A DNA stretch of 64,000 bases from Glycine soja (Eukaryota; Streptophyta; Magnoliopsida; Fabales; Fabaceae): contig NC_041002.1 of the NCBI RefSeq assembly GCF_004193775.1, positions 18,161,535-18,225,534 on the forward strand. Reading direction: 5' to 3'. Both the position numbers and the translations under genes were made by a program. How positions within the stretch are numbered: the stretch's first letter is position 1; each line of letters starts with the position of its first letter. Shown piece after piece: positions 1-11,294 of this stretch. Under the pieces are notes generated by a model that saw only the letters and a list, made by a program, of their open reading frames with translations, made no database searches and was not told the origin of the DNA.

Positions 1-1022
1 GAGCGCACCACTCTTGCAGCTGAGTTCGAGGAAGAATCTGGAAGAAGGATGAGTTGGACGCACACGCTAAGCAAGCACTCGTCCTGCTAAGAGCACCGCT
101 TGCATGCATCCGCTAAGTGAGAAGACGAGTGCCATGCCGAAATTCACTTATGTGCGCTAAGCGAGCCACACTTGCGCTAAGCGTGCAAGTACCAACAAGG
201 CTACCTATTTAAGCTTGGGAGTTTGGGATTTTCTTTGAGCTTCTGTGTTTTTAGAGATTTCTAGATAGAGAAAGGTCCAAGTTCCTGAGATTTTTGAGAG
301 CTTTTGCTGTGCGAAGACTGGTAGAGAACTGAGCTTGAAGAGAAAGTCATCTTGAGAGCATGAGATGAGTCTGTGAGTGATTGTGAGGTTCTAGAGGTGG
401 AGGAGACATCCCCACTACTTGTATTTCTTCAATCCTTCATTTTTCTCTTCTCTTTGTTGTAAAGGAAGCTTCTTATATATGGAGAGCTAAATCCTCTGTT
501 GGTTCTTCCTTGTAGGTACTTGATGTAAATACATGTATATCTATTTAATGATGTTTTATGTGTTCTTTGTGCTATCAGTACGTCATTTCAGTGTGCTTTT
601 GCCTTGATCATGTAGATGCATGCTTTGTTAGGATCATTCAATAGTAAAAACTGGTCTGATTCTTAGAACTTGATAGGACAGGGCTGGTTTATCGTATTAT
701 CATGAGGGATCGATGATGCAATCCTCTCTAGGAAGGGACCAGCTACTAGAGCCATGAGCAAGAGGCTCCAAGAGGATTGGGCTAGAGCTACTAACGAAGG
801 CCCTAGGGTTCTCATGAACCTTAGGATTGATTTTTGAGCCCATGGGTCAAGGTTGGATCCACTCTTCTTTGTAAATATTAGAATAGGTTTTTCCTTCTTT
901 TGGGCCTTGTATTTTGGCCATTCTAGTAGTATAGGGTTTTAGCCTTGTATTTCAAGGCATTTTGAGTAGTCTTTGTAGTAGGGACTTTTTTTTTTATTTT
1001 CATGTACTTTTGGAATGGGGGT

Positions 1023-1126
1023 GAGCTTAGCTATTAGAGAGGTGTGTGTAGCTAAGCTCTAGCTTCTTTAGGAATCTTCTCAAGGAGGTGAGCTTAGCTA
1101 TTACAGGGGTGTGTGTAGCTAAGCTC
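1023..1126 (+). repeat. Tandem hairpin units in the LTR of L
   Basis: Two tandem copies of a roughly 65-bp unit, each holding the perfect 11-bp inverted repeat GAGCTTAGCTA / TAGCTAAGCTC (1023-1033 with 1049-1059; 1090-1100 with 1116-1126). They lie 80-180 bp upstream of the TATA box. H carries equivalent units on the other strand (about 8260-8450 and 11360-11525). Confidence 0.75.
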
Positions 1127-1205
1127 TAGCTTCTCAAGGAAGTTTTCTCAAAGAAGCTTCTCAAGGAAGTTTTCTCAAGAAAGCTTCTTAAGGAAGCTAC
1201 CTAGT

Positions 1206-1216
1206 CTATAAATAGA
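1206..1216 (+). promoter_or_regulatory. TATA box of L LTR
   Basis: CTATAAATAGA at the expected place in the middle of the LTR, downstream of the U3 hairpins; the same word occurs in every LTR of this family. Confidence 0.65.
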
Positions 1217-3178
1217 AGCATGTGTAACACTTGTTGTAACTTTGATGAATGAAAGTCTTATGAGACACACTTCAAAGTTCCACTTCTCTCCCTCTTTTAT
1301 TCCTTCAATTTCGTGCTCCCCACTTCTCTCTTTCTTTTCCTCCATTAAAGCATCATCTTCAAGCTTCTTATCCAAGGCATATTCTTGGTGGTGAAGCTCC
1401 TTCTTCCATGGCTAAATTTTATTTTTCTTGTTTCTTTGTCTAACTCATTTGTTCATAAGTGTATCAAATTCTTTTAGCCTATTATTTGATTTGAGTCAAA
1501 TCTTTGCATGTTAATTAGTCCTGAACATGTTCATGCAAAATTCTTAGAGAGTCTTTGATTGTGATCCTTTTCTTAAACTTTTAGGTTTCCTTATGATTGT
1601 GTCTATTGTGAATTTGAGTTTTGGTGAATGAATTGCTGGCTGAAATTTTGATTCTAAGTGAATATTGAACTCCTAAAACTGTGGTAAACAAGCCTAGTGA
1701 GTTCAAAATACATAGGAAGGTTGAAAGTAAGCCCGAGGCAATCAATATTCCATGCTAAAAAAAAATTCGAAGTGTGAAATCGCTGGTGCTGGCAGCTTGG
1801 ACATACGAACTTGTAAAAATTAATGAGAATTGGTCACTGTGAATTTTGAGCTGAAATATTTACTGAAGTTTCTAGACATCTTGAGAAAAGTTAGAAAAAA
1901 AGAACCAACGGATTTGGATAAAAGGAAAAAATACTAAAAATCACACAAGTTGGGAGGAAAATCAGTATCCAGAAAAAAAAAGTGAAAGGGAAGTGTGCTT
2001 GTTGTTTTGGCTCAAAATTTATTCTATAATTGGTGCCTATTTTATACCAATCTTAGTTCCAAAATTTCAATTGAAAATTAGTGTGAAAACAAGTGCCAAA
2101 GCTAGTGGTTTGTTGAGTTTTTTTTTTTGTGTTTTTTACTCTACACTAGAGCCATTCTAAGTTTCTCTTTGAGTCCTAGCTTGCTTCTATGTCCTTTTCA
2201 TTGCTTTAATTGTTGAATAATCCTTGAAAAATTGTCTTGTTAAAACTCCGTTGGTTTAGCTTTCATTTGATTTTTTTTTTGGTCTTTGGTTATTGCTTGT
2301 CTCTTTGTTTCCTTGTTTGTGAGTTGCCATATAGGGAATTGGAAAGGAGGATTGGTGCCATCCGTTGAAGAATTTAAGTCAAGAAGCAAGAGGCCAACCA
2401 CCTTAAGAGCTATTGGACTAAGAAGCACTCCAAATTGAGTGAATCACCAAAGAGAGAACAACCACCAAAATTGAGGACCTTTTTGTAATTTTGTAATTGA
2501 CAATTTACTTTCTTTAATTGCTTTCAAATTTTGTAACAAAAAGGCCTTTCATTGGAAGTAAGTTGGGAGCCTCCAATAGGTCACCTACTTCCATTTGTGT
2601 GTAATAATTTTTGGCAATGTTCCCTTAGGATTGTGGTTGTTTTGTTGGGAACCATAAATGTGGTCATCCAAACACTCTTAGGATTCGCCTAGTTTACATT
2701 TCCTGCTTACTTTCATAGCTTATTTCCTTTACCTTCCATTGTCAAACCGCCTAGATAGTTTACCTTTTACCAATTAGTTTTTACCTTATCTTTCACACCT
2801 CTTTAAGTGTTTATTTTGACTAGTTTGATTAGGATTAGGCTAGACTATCACCAGGGATCGGGGTTTAGCATTTCAGGAGACACCATAGAGCACATGAGCA
2901 TTGTTAAGTAGAGAATATCCTTATAACATCAGGCACCAACTAGGAAGACCAACATGTTGTCTACTTGTCTTTACACATCATTACTCACGTGATTTTCCTT
3001 TTTAATAGTTAGTTTACATACCTGTTCATAGTCCACACATATCTTTTCATTCTAGACACCTATTCACTGAATATAGCTTTACCAAGTAACACAAGTTCCC
3101 TGAGAGTTCAATACTCAGTTCTTATCGTTTTATACTACTTGCGTGATCCGGTGCACTTGCCAGGCTTGACCAAGTTTT

Positions 3179-3196
3179 TGGCGCTGTTGCTGGGGA
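3179..3196 (+). other. C primer-binding site (tRNA-Asp type)
   Basis: TGGCGCTGTTGCTGGGGA differs at two positions from TGGCGCCGTTGCCGGGGA, the complement of the 3' end of plant tRNA-Asp used by Athila-lineage elements. It begins 6 bp after the LTR end. Both differences are C-to-T changes. Confidence 0.85.
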
Positions 3197-3332
3197 ACTT
3201 CTTTCTATTTGGAAACTTAGTTCATTCCTAGGTCTCTATTCTTTATTCTTTGATTAAATTTGAATATTTGCTTTCAATTCACATTTGTTTTCCTCTTGAA
3301 CTGAATAACCGTTGTTTCTGTTAGTGTTTTAT

Positions 3333-5320
3333 ATGCGTAGATCTCCCACAGGCAATTTAGTTCCTCTGGACTTGGAGATTGAAGCTATGTTAAGAAGGAA
3401 CAGAGCCAAAAGGAGAAAAAAATTACTGCAAGATAGGATAGTAGCTTCCATTCTAGAGGAAGAAGCTCATTTTTCTGATTCTACATCATCTCACTCACCA
3501 TCATCAAGGGAATCCGTGACATATTTACTAGAAGTCGTTATCATGGCTGATGAACACTAGCAAAGGGTTACCCTTGAGGACTACTCAAGCAGTTCAGTAC
3601 CACCATTCTTTACCAACATCGCACATCTGGAAGTCCAAGCTCACAACATAAACTACCCTCATTCTTTAATTCATTTGATACATGGGAACTTATTCCAAGG
3701 ATTACCAAATGAGGACCCCTATGCACATTTGGCAACATTCATTGAAATCTGTAACACTGTATAGATTGCAGGCATACCAGATGAAGCCATCAGACTCAGC
3801 CTATTTTCATTTTCCTTGGCAGGAGAAGCCAAAAGGTGGCTCCATTCATTTAAGGGTAACAGTCTGAAGACCTGGGAAGAAGTTGTTGAGAAATTTCTAA
3901 AGAAATACTTCCCCGAGTCAAAGACTGCAGAAGGGAAAGCTGCAATTTCATCATTTCATCAGTTCCCTGATGAATCCCTAAGTGAAGCATTGGAAAGGTT
4001 TAGAGGTTTGTTAAGAAATACCCTCACCCATGGACTCTCTGAGCCAACCCAGCTTATCATATTCATAGATGGGTTGAGGCCACAATCTAAGCAGCTGTTA
4101 GATGTTTCTGCAGGGGGAAAATAAAACTAAAAACCCCTGAAGAAGCAACGGAGTTGATTGAAAACATGTCTGCCAGTGATCATGCCATTCTACGTGATAG
4201 AGTGCATCAACCCACTAAGAAGAATTTACTGGAGTTATCAACACAAGACGTTGTATTGGCACAAAATAAGTTGCTCTCTAGACAACATGAGATCTTGACA
4301 GAAACCCTGAGTAAGTTGCCAACTAACTTGTCTAATGGTCAACCTTTACAGCCTTCTGTTTTGCAGGTCATGGGTTGTACCATATGTGGTTGTACTCATG
4401 AATCCGATCTTTGCATTCCTTTTGAAGAGCAAACACAAGAGGTTAGCTACATGGGGAATCAACAAAGGCAGGGATACAATCAAGGTGGATTCTCAGGTTT
4501 CCCGCAGGGTCCTTACAACCAACAAGGATAGTGGATATCACACCCTAGTAATCAATTCAACAAAGACCAGGGTGGACCTTCCAATAGGCCGCCTCAACAA
4601 GGGCCTAAAATTTTTCAGAGGACAACCAAGATGGAGGAGACTCTAACTCAATTCATGTAGGTGACCATGTCAAATCACAAAAGCATTGAGTCAGCATTGA
4701 AGAACCTTGAGATCCAGGTAGGCCAACTAGCTGAAAAGTCATCCAATAGCTTTGGGGCGAACACAAAAAAGAATCCCAAAGAAGAATGCAATGTTGTGAT
4801 GACAAGAAACAAGAAGCGTTTGGTAGTTGAGGATGAGGATAGGGTGGCTTTGGAGAAACAAATTGTTCTAAAGGATGGCACTAAGAAAAAGAAAGAGGAG
4901 GTAACAGATGTGACAAATCAAGAGAGTGAAAAACCAATAATGGTCGAGGAGAAAGAAATAAACAACCAAGAAAAAGAAATAGAGGTAGAAAAAGAAAAAG
5001 AAAGTAAAGAAAAAGAAAAAGTTGAAAAAAAATAAAGAAGGGAAAGAAAAGAGTAGAAGTGAGAAAGCAAGAGAGAAGAAGAAAGAAAAAGCTTCAAATG
5101 AGGATACGGAAGTACCATATCCTGTGGTACCTTCCAAGAAGGACAAGGACCGTCATCTGGCGAGATTCCTTGATATTTTCAGGAAACTAGAAATAACTAT
5201 GCCTTTTGGGGAAGCTTTGCAACAAATGCCACTCTACTCGAAATTTTTGAAAGATATGTTGACAAGGAAAAACAGATACATCCACCAGGAGAATAATGTT
5301 GTGGAAGGCAACTGCAGTGC
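3333..5320 (+). pseudogene. C gag (capsid/nucleocapsid) pseudogene, truncated before protease
   Basis: Encodes the structural Gag polyprotein that packages element RNA. The start at 3333 (MRRSPTGN) matches the starts in A and F. Visible parts in order: basic N terminus; the conserved RVTLEDYSS stretch; the retrotransposon gag domain with AKRWLHSFKGN and FHQFPDESLSEALERF; a zinc-knuckle-like GCTICGCTHESDLC (CX2CX3H); and a Lys/Glu-rich tail followed by LARFLDIFRKLEITMPF. Breaks: TAG at 3558, 3762, 4529 and 4658, a one-base loss near 4117 (frame 0 to frame 2), and another shift in an A-run near 5033. At 3558, 4529 and 4658 the sister copies suggest CAG. Copia element M interrupts it at 5321-5325, and the protease that follows in A and F is deleted. 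Confidence 0.88.
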
Positions 5321-6026
5321 TTTAATGTGGAAGCAAAGCTTTCCAAGTTTATTTTGATGATGCCAAAGACTCAAGTCAAGAATTAAGAGTCAAACAAGTT
5401 TCAAGAATCAAAGAGTCGTTCAATCAACAATCAAGATTCAAGTGAAGACTCAAGAGAAGACTCAAGATATGCAAGAACTTCAAGAAAAGCATCAAGATAA
5501 GTATAAAAAGATTTTTTCAAAAAAAAAGGATTGAATAGCACAATTTGTCCAAAAGAATTTTTCATTGAAAAATCTTTTACCAGAGTTTTTACTCTTTGGT
5601 AATCGATTACCAAAAGCCCAAACAGTTTTATAATTGTTTTACAAAGTAGTAATCGATTACCATGGGCATGTAATTGATTACCAATGTTTTTTAAATGTTG
5701 GATTTCAAATTTCAAGAGTCACAACTTATGACAAAACATTTTCAAACTTGTGTAATCGATTACACAACATTTGTAATCGATTACCAGTGTTTCCAAACGT
5801 TGGTTTTCAAATCTAAACATGAAGAGTCACATCTGTTGATGTGTAATCGATTACACTATAATGGTAATCGATTACCAGTGACTGATTTTGAAAAATAAAT
5901 TGCCAAAAGTCTCAATTTTTAAAGTGACTAGTTTTCAAGAGAGTCACAACTTTTAAAGTGACTAGTTTTGAAGAAATTGCCAAGAGTCACAACTTTTAAC
6001 TTGTTTTTTCAAGAGCCAACAAATGG

Positions 6027-6035
6027 CTATAAATA
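6027..6035 (+). promoter_or_regulatory. TATA box of M LTR
   Basis: CTATAAATA about 700 bp into the LTR, preceded by a 'caacaaatgg' context typical of plant copia LTR promoters. Plus orientation agrees with the downstream primer site. Confidence 0.6.
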
Positions 6036-6792
6036 TGTGATCATGGCACAAATTTTGTAAAGATTTTCTTTCAATTATTCTCAACATCTTTCTAAGAGTT
6101 TTTGTTCAATACTTGCTTTGTCAAGAAAAGTTCATTGGGCAAAAAATTGTGCTTATTCTATTTTCTTCTTCTTCTTTCCTTCTCACTCTTGCCAAAAGAA
6201 TTCAAAGAAATAACCATCTGAGAATTCTTTTGATTCCCCAAACAAAGAATTTAAAAACCTAACCGTCTGAAAATTCTTTGCCCAAACACTGAATTCAATG
6301 AACTAACCGTCTGAGAATATTGTGTAAGAAGCAGGTAGCTTCTTGGTTGTAATAATGAACACAAGGGAGGGTACATCCTTTGTGGTTCGCTTCAAGTAGA
6401 GGGTACATCTACTTGGTTGTTCAAAGAGAACAAGGGAGGGTACATCCTTTGTGGATCTTTGCTTGTAAAGGATTTTACAAGGTTATTGGAAATCTCAAGA
6501 ACCGTGGGTTGCTTGGGGACTGGATGTAGGCACGGGTCATTGCCGAACCAGTACAAAACTTGTGTTTGCTTTCTTCTTCCCTACGCTCTTTACTTTTCCG
6601 TTGTGCACTTTTTATTTCCGCTTTATTTTTTTCTAAGTTATTGTTTCTATTCTTTACTTTCTCATAACTTAGTAGTAAAGCCTAATTGAATCTAATAACA
6701 TTAAGAAGGATAAATTTTTAATTAGTCAAGACACGTTCATAATTAATTCAACCCCCCTTCTTAATTATTCTGAGGCCACTTGTTCCAACAAG

Positions 6793-6804
6793 TGGTATCA
6801 GAGC
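6793..6804 (+). other. M primer-binding site (tRNA-iMet)
   Basis: TGGTATCAGAGC, the complement of the 3' end of initiator-Met tRNA, two bases after the LTR end. Confidence 0.9.
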
Positions 6805-6905
6805 AGGTTTTTTTATTTTTGCTATTCTGTTTTTTTTTTATGCATTGCATAATGTGGATCTTGCTTCATTCATTACATTGGGGTATATCAACTTGTTTTT
6901 GAATG

Positions 6906-7823
6906 ATAGATATAAGGGTTTCAAATTCTTGAGAAAAGGATTGAAATAGAACTTAGAAATTTTTTTTCTAAAAATCAGTCCTTTCACTAAGCACAACCCT
7001 TATGCTAAGCGCATCTTTTGTCATGCGCTAAGCGAAGAGTCTCTAGCGCTTAGCGCTCAACCCTTGCATCTCAAGCTGATTTGGGCCGCTAAGCGTTACC
7101 CTGCTGAGCTAAGCCAAATTCAATTCAATCTGAAATTGGCTAAGCGATGGCCTGCTCGCTAAGCGCATCATATTCACTGGCTAAGCGTGAGATGTCGCCG
7201 CTAAGCCCATTTCCTTGCGGCCTAAACTGGGTTTTATTGAGCTAAGCACCAATCATGTCAGCTAAGCCAAATTCCTTGTGGCCATAGAAGCACTAAGCGG
7301 TCTATCATTCGCTAAGCGCAAGTCCCTCTGTATTCTAGATGCATTATTTTAGCTAAGCCGGCCTAGAGCCAGGATTAGCGAGAGTTACAGGTATTATGAT
7401 CTGCAGAATTCGCCAAGTGCCCCCTTCTGTGTGCTAAGCCCAACTTTATAAAAAAAGAAATTCAAATTTTGAATTTCAAACTTTGGCTAAGCCCCCAGTT
7501 CTGCTAAGCGAACCACTTTAAGAAACCAAACATCTCTCTGGCTCGCTTAGCATTGCGGTTCGCTAAGCGAGAGGGTAAAAAATTACTTAAGTGAGTGTAA
7601 CATCAGTTACACTCACATTTGCCTGAAATTTTTAGAACACTGCCTGCATCCTCTCTCTCACCAAATTCGTGCATTTTTGCATTCATTCTTTCTGCATCTT
7701 CTACGAATCTTCAGCAATCAACAATCCAAGTAAGTTCCTCATTCCCTTTACTCTTTTACTTTGGTTAACCTTAGGGGAGAAAACCATAGAATTTAGCTTT
7801 TAATTTTTAGGGTTTTAATGAAA
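6906..7823 (+). other. C inter-ORF region: GCTAAGCG word array and leader exon
   Basis: Noncoding. From about 6980 to 7580 it carries about 20 copies of GCTAAGC/GCTTAGC-type words 15-40 bp apart, as in A (33260-33870) and F (50630-51230). A T/C-rich, GCTAAGC-poor stretch follows (7600-7730) and ends in CCAA|GTAAGT, a good splice donor at 7730. The TTAGA at 7824-7828 is the target site of H. I see no ORF of note here; short frames after 7829 belong to H's LTR. Confidence 0.7.
7730..7735 (+). promoter_or_regulatory. Putative splice donor upstream of C ORF2
   Basis: CAA|GTAAGT, conserved at the same relative place in A (34041) and, as GTAAGC, in F (51369). The partner acceptor TTGCAG abuts the ORF2 ATG at 12482. 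Without H the intron would be about 760 bp. Confidence 0.55.
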
Positions 7824-8178
7824 TTAGATGATGGAAGCTTGCTTGTGGGGCTTCTATGGAGGCTGGATCTTTGAGCTTCCATGAGCTCTTTCAATGGTGA
7901 TTTTCCACCATGGAGATGCAACGGAAGACAAAGGAGAAGAGGTGAGAGGAGGCGCCATCCACTAGGGAATAAGCCATGGAAGAAGGAGCTTCACCACCAA
8001 GATGAGCCTTGGATAAGAAGCTTGGAGAGGATGCTTCAATGGAGGAAAAGAAAGAGGGAGAGAAAGAGGGAGGGAGGAGCACGAAATTGAAGGAAGAAAA
8101 AAGGGAGAGAAGTTGAACTTTGAGTTGTGTCTCACAAGACTCTCATTCATCAAAGTTACAACAAGTGTTACACATGCT

Positions 8179-8189
8179 TCTATTTATAG
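8179..8189 (-). promoter_or_regulatory. TATA box of H 3' LTR
   Basis: CTATAAATAGA on the minus strand, the family's promoter word. Confidence 0.6.
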
Positions 8190-8852
8190 ACTAGGTAGCT
8201 TCCTTGAGAAGCTTTCTTGAGAAAACTTCCTTGAGAAGCTTCTTTGAGAAAACTTCCTTGAGAAACTAGAGCTTAGCTACACACACCCCTCTCATAACTA
8301 AGCTCACCTCCTTGAGAAGCTTCCTTAAGAAGATTCCTAAAGAGACTAGAGCTTAGCTACACATACCTCCCTAATAGCTAAGCTCACCTCCTTGAGATGA
8401 GAAGCTAGAGCTTAGCTACACACTCCCTATAATATCTAAGCTCACCCCCATGACAAAATACATGAAAGTACAAAAAAAAAATCCCTACTACAAAGACTAC
8501 TCAAAATGCCTCGAAATACAAGGCTAAAACCCTGTTTATAACTGCTAAATAATTGTATTTTGATAGTAGAAAATTAGTCAAATATTGGCCTGAAATGAAT
8601 TATTTAGCAGTTATTTGTGATTAAAAGTTAGAAAATTAATTAAATTGAATTTTTAGTTGCAGATATAAAAATTGGAAGTGTAACAAGCAAAAAGGGCAGA
8701 AAAATTGAAGAAAAGAAGAAAATTTGAAGAAGGCCCAGCCCAATACGCACGCTCAGCGTACGTCACGGGCTAAGCGGGCTAGGAAGTAGACGCGCTAAGC
8801 ACGGGGTGTCGCGCTAAGCACGCCTACGAAGGCCCAAAGCCCACTTCAGCAG

Positions 8853-8862
8853 CTATAAATAG
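8853..8862 (+). promoter_or_regulatory. TATA box of J
   Basis: CTATAAATAG about 320 bp from the LTR start, directly downstream of the GCTAAGCG cluster. Confidence 0.65.
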
Positions 8863-9069
8863 AGAGACAGTCCAAGGGACAGACAGACACCACCACATAA
8901 CCCCCTCTCCTAGGGGTTTCATTTACTCATTTTCTTTCTTTCACCCCCCTTCTCATTGTAAAGCCCTGATGACTATGAGTGGCTAAACCCCCTAACTAGG
9001 GCCTGGCAGACCTAAAAAACCAATGATGTATGGAGCATTTAAAGAGTTATCAATAAAAAGAGGAATTCC

Positions 9070-9490
9070 CTCCAGGTCTTTTATTTATTTACCGTTCTTT
9101 CGTTTTTTTATCTTGTATCTCGGAACTTACTTTCTGTTAGGGTTTAGTCCACTCGGGAGAGGGTAAAGCCTAATTAGGGGTAAGGAATGAATACTTGAAT
9201 TTGTTTTAAGGGTTAGGCCACTCGGGAGAGAGTAACGCTTAATAGAACACTAAAATGAAGAAATTATCGGGTTATCTTTTAGAGGGTTTTCCTTCCAGGT
9301 TCTTTTATCTGCTTTTCTTTCTTAATTATTCTGCATCTCGGACTTTATTTTCTGTTAGTCTTTAGGCCCACCCGGGAGAGGGTAAAGCCTAATTAGGAAT
9401 AAGGAAAGAATACGTGAACCAGTTTTAAGGGTTAGGCCACTCGGGAGAGGGTAACGCTTAATAGAACAATAAAAGAAAAAAATCATAGGG
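9070..9490 (+). repeat. Tandem duplication in J, about 221-bp unit
   Basis: Two diverged copies (about 9070-9290 and 9291-9490). Each contains 'tctcggactt'-like sequence and two copies of CACTCGGGAGAGGGTAA; the word recurs near 9149, 9212, 9369 and 9440. Confidence 0.7.
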
Positions 9491-9950
9491 TTCGCATGAC
9501 CTAATGCCCCAATGCCCATGCTTTAGCAAACATCTAGAATGTAATCTTAATGCATCTTAGTTATTGAGTCTTCGCAAAGGGAATTTGGAAGATAGGTAAT
9601 TAAGGTAGGCTTGTCAACATGAGGCATCAAGGGCAAGTAGATGGATAGATGTGGGGCAGAATTAGTTCACTGGTATTGATAACAGACAAATCCTGAATCC
9701 ATATATCTAGGCTGATTAGACTTGTTAGGTTTTAGCGATTTTAATATATGGTTTATATTCCCTATTTTTCTAATGTTGGTTTTTCTTAGAAGTAGTTATT
9801 CCTTATTTTACTGTTGGGTTTTATTAGGAGTAAGTAGTTAGGCTTAGTAGATTTAGACTTTATTTGAATTTCGTAGAAGTAGTTATCTTTATCATATCTC
9901 AATTTAAACATTTTATCTTCTATTTTGATCTTTCAATCTTTTATCTTTTT

Positions 9951-10030
9951 CTTTTATCTTCTAATTTTATCTTTAAATATCTTATCTTTTCTTTTATCTT
10001 CTAATTTTATCTTTAAATATCTTATCTTTT
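9951..10030 (+). repeat. Exact 40-bp tandem duplication in J
   Basis: Bases 9951-9990 and 9991-10030 are identical. The unit is pyrimidine-rich (TTTTATCTTC words) and lies in a longer CTTTTATC-rich tract (9910-10085). The translated product is low complexity and not a gene. Confidence 0.9.
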
Positions 10031-10409
10031 CTTTACCTTATCTTCTATCTTTCTTTATCTTTTATTTTAAATTCTTATCTCTTGCTTTTAAATTGGGTTT
10101 GCATTAATCTAAGTACAAACAAAGTCCCTGTGGATTTGACACTCGGACTTCCGAGAACTTTACTACTTGTGACGATTTGGTACACTTGCCAACGAGTTAA
10201 CACCTATACTACTAGAATGGCCAAAATACAAGGCCCAAACGAAGGAAAAACCTATTCTAATATTTACAAAGATAAGCGCGCTCATACTTAGCCCATGGGC
10301 TCGAAATCTACCCTAAGGCTCATGAGAACCCTAGGGCCTTCCCTTGGCTCTCTGGCCCAATCTACTTGGAATCTTCTATCCAATGCCCTTGTGGGGTAGG
10401 ATTGCATCA

Positions 10410-10975
10410 TTCCCTCCACCTTGGAAAGGATTTGACCTCAAATCTTGAGGTTCTTCATACTCTGGGCTCCTTCCCTAACACCTGTAAAAAGAACAAAAAC
10501 ATATGTATTAGTGGTGTTTGGTATGTTGAAGTAAGGTAAGGTCTGAAAACCTATTTCCTGGGCATCTTCCCATGAAGGAACATGGTTTCTCACCAACTCA
10601 ATGAGTGGTGCTACAAGTATAGAAAAATATGGGACAAACCTTTTGTAAAAGTTTGTTAAGTCATGGAAGCCCCAAATTTTTTATATACTTGGTGGAGTGG
10701 GCCACTCAGGAATGACCTTTATTCTCTTAGGGTTCATGGGAACCCCTTGATCACTATTTGAAAAATTAAGAAAAGTAACGCAATAAAACATACCTTTTTC
10801 TGTATTTTTATATTGATTATTCCTACCAAAAAGTATGACAAACCTAAGGTGTCCCATATGAGTACCTAAGTTTGTATTGAAACTAAGAATAAGAACAAAC
10901 CGACCTAATGGATCCCTATGTACATAAATCATGAAGATGTTGGTTGCACAAGTGATTTTACAAAAGGTTCGATCT
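10410..10975 (-). pseudogene. H pol remnant (RT / RNase H edge)
   Basis: Minus-strand sequence with patches of reverse transcriptase (the HRDPLGRFVL and ILFGRNNQY region) joined to the start of the RNase H-linker region (RIKVIPEWPTPPSI, as in the '...WPTPxSVxEVRSFxGLxxFYRRF' block of gypsy pol). The same scrambled order occurs in B and D, so this junction pre-dates H's insertion. The catalytic YVDD box is absent. The upstream part is lost where the LTR abuts at about 10971. Confidence 0.7.
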
Positions 10976-11283
10976 TTGAGCTTCAATAAGGTCCTTCAAT
11001 GGTGATTTTCCACCATGGATATGCAGCGGAAGACAAAGGAGAAGAGGTGAGAGGAGACGCCATCCACTAGGGAATAAGCCATGGAAGAAAGAGCTTCACC
11101 ACCAAGATGAGCCTTGGATAAGAAGCTTGGAGAGGATGCTTCAATGGAGGAAAAGAAAGAGGGAGAGAAAGAGAGAGGGGGGAGCATGAAATTGAAGGAA
11201 GAAAAAAGGGAGAGAAGTTGAACTTTGAGTTGTGTCTCACAAGACTTTCATTCATCAAAGTTACAACAAGTGTTACACATGCT

Positions 11284-11294
11284 TCTATTTATAG
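11284..11294 (-). promoter_or_regulatory. TATA box of H 5' LTR
   Basis: CTATAAATAGA on the minus strand; this is the copy that would have driven H transcription. Confidence 0.6.

Larger units (their letters stand above)
714..2828 (+). mobile_element. Fragment L: 5' half of a CRM-like gypsy element
   Basis: Starts with TGATGCAATCC, the LTR start of the B/D/E/H family, in plus orientation. The LTR part (714 to about 1410) reads as the C-terminal tail of the family polyprotein (motif RAMSKRLQEDWAR, stop near 838), then U3, a TATA box and part of R/U5. LTR sequence breaks off after a match to GCTCCTTCTTCCATGG and continues with 5' leader sequence equivalent to the reverse complement of B's leader. 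It stops just before the gag start. Gag, pol and the 3' LTR are absent. The left flank ATCGA matches the ATCGG of the uninterrupted C LTR; no right-hand target duplicate exists because the right end is truncated. Confidence 0.75.
1..3172 (+). repeat. C 5' LTR (partial), split by fragment L
   Basis: Bases 1-713 and 2829-3172 match the C 3' LTR (19115-20524) in order: the GCTAAGCG-rich U3, the stretch with CTATTTAAGCTTG (TATA-like), the 'GAGGAGACATCCCCAC' stretch, and the end TTGACCA. The first part of the LTR is outside the window. Relative to the 3' LTR about 90 bp at the L insertion is missing, so L's arrival or later decay removed host sequence. It ends in CA, 6 bp before the primer site. 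Confidence 0.85.
5326..6905 (+). mobile_element. Element M: copia-type LTR with primer site and stub of leader
   Basis: A complete LTR, TGTGGAAGC...CCAACA (5326-6790), in C's gag, with TTTAA (5321-5325) as left target sequence. It is followed by the initiator-Met primer site and about 100 bp of T-rich leader, then C's inter-ORF sequence resumes (boundary about 6905-6950, not exact). M's coding region and second LTR, and C's protease, were lost in one deletion. The LTR holds seven TAATCGATTA-like palindromes (about 5600-5880), ACCGTCTGA/ATTCTTTG repeats (6180-6320) and GAGGGTACATC repeats (6365-6450). It belongs to the same LTR family as P. Confidence 0.8.
8533..10202 (+). mobile_element. Element J: solo LTR (1.67 kb) inside H's LTR
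   Basis: Interrupts H's left LTR between AAAACCC(T) and CCTATACTACTAG, which are contiguous in H's right LTR. Ends TGTTTATAAC...GAGTTAACA. A clean 5-bp duplicate is not visible; only CCT is repeated. Orientation is inferred from the TATA box and from the tail 'cttccgagaactttactacttgtgacgat', which resembles U5 ends of large gypsy LTRs. It has three GCTAAGCG-type words (8769-8822) just upstream of its TATA box although it is not an Athila LTR. No internal region remains. Confidence 0.7.

Noticed and set aside
4868..5146. Phe/Leu/Ser-rich minus-strand frame resembling a membrane protein
   Set aside because: Antisense of the Lys/Glu-rich gag spacer; the same artefact occurs at 49503-49766 and, on the plus strand, opposite minus-strand gag at 22278-22487 and 28552-28761.
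7881..8153. Short ORFs on both strands near an H LTR, repeated at 10996-11258
   Set aside because: Repeated because both are copies of one LTR; low-complexity Ser/Leu-rich translation, no start signals.
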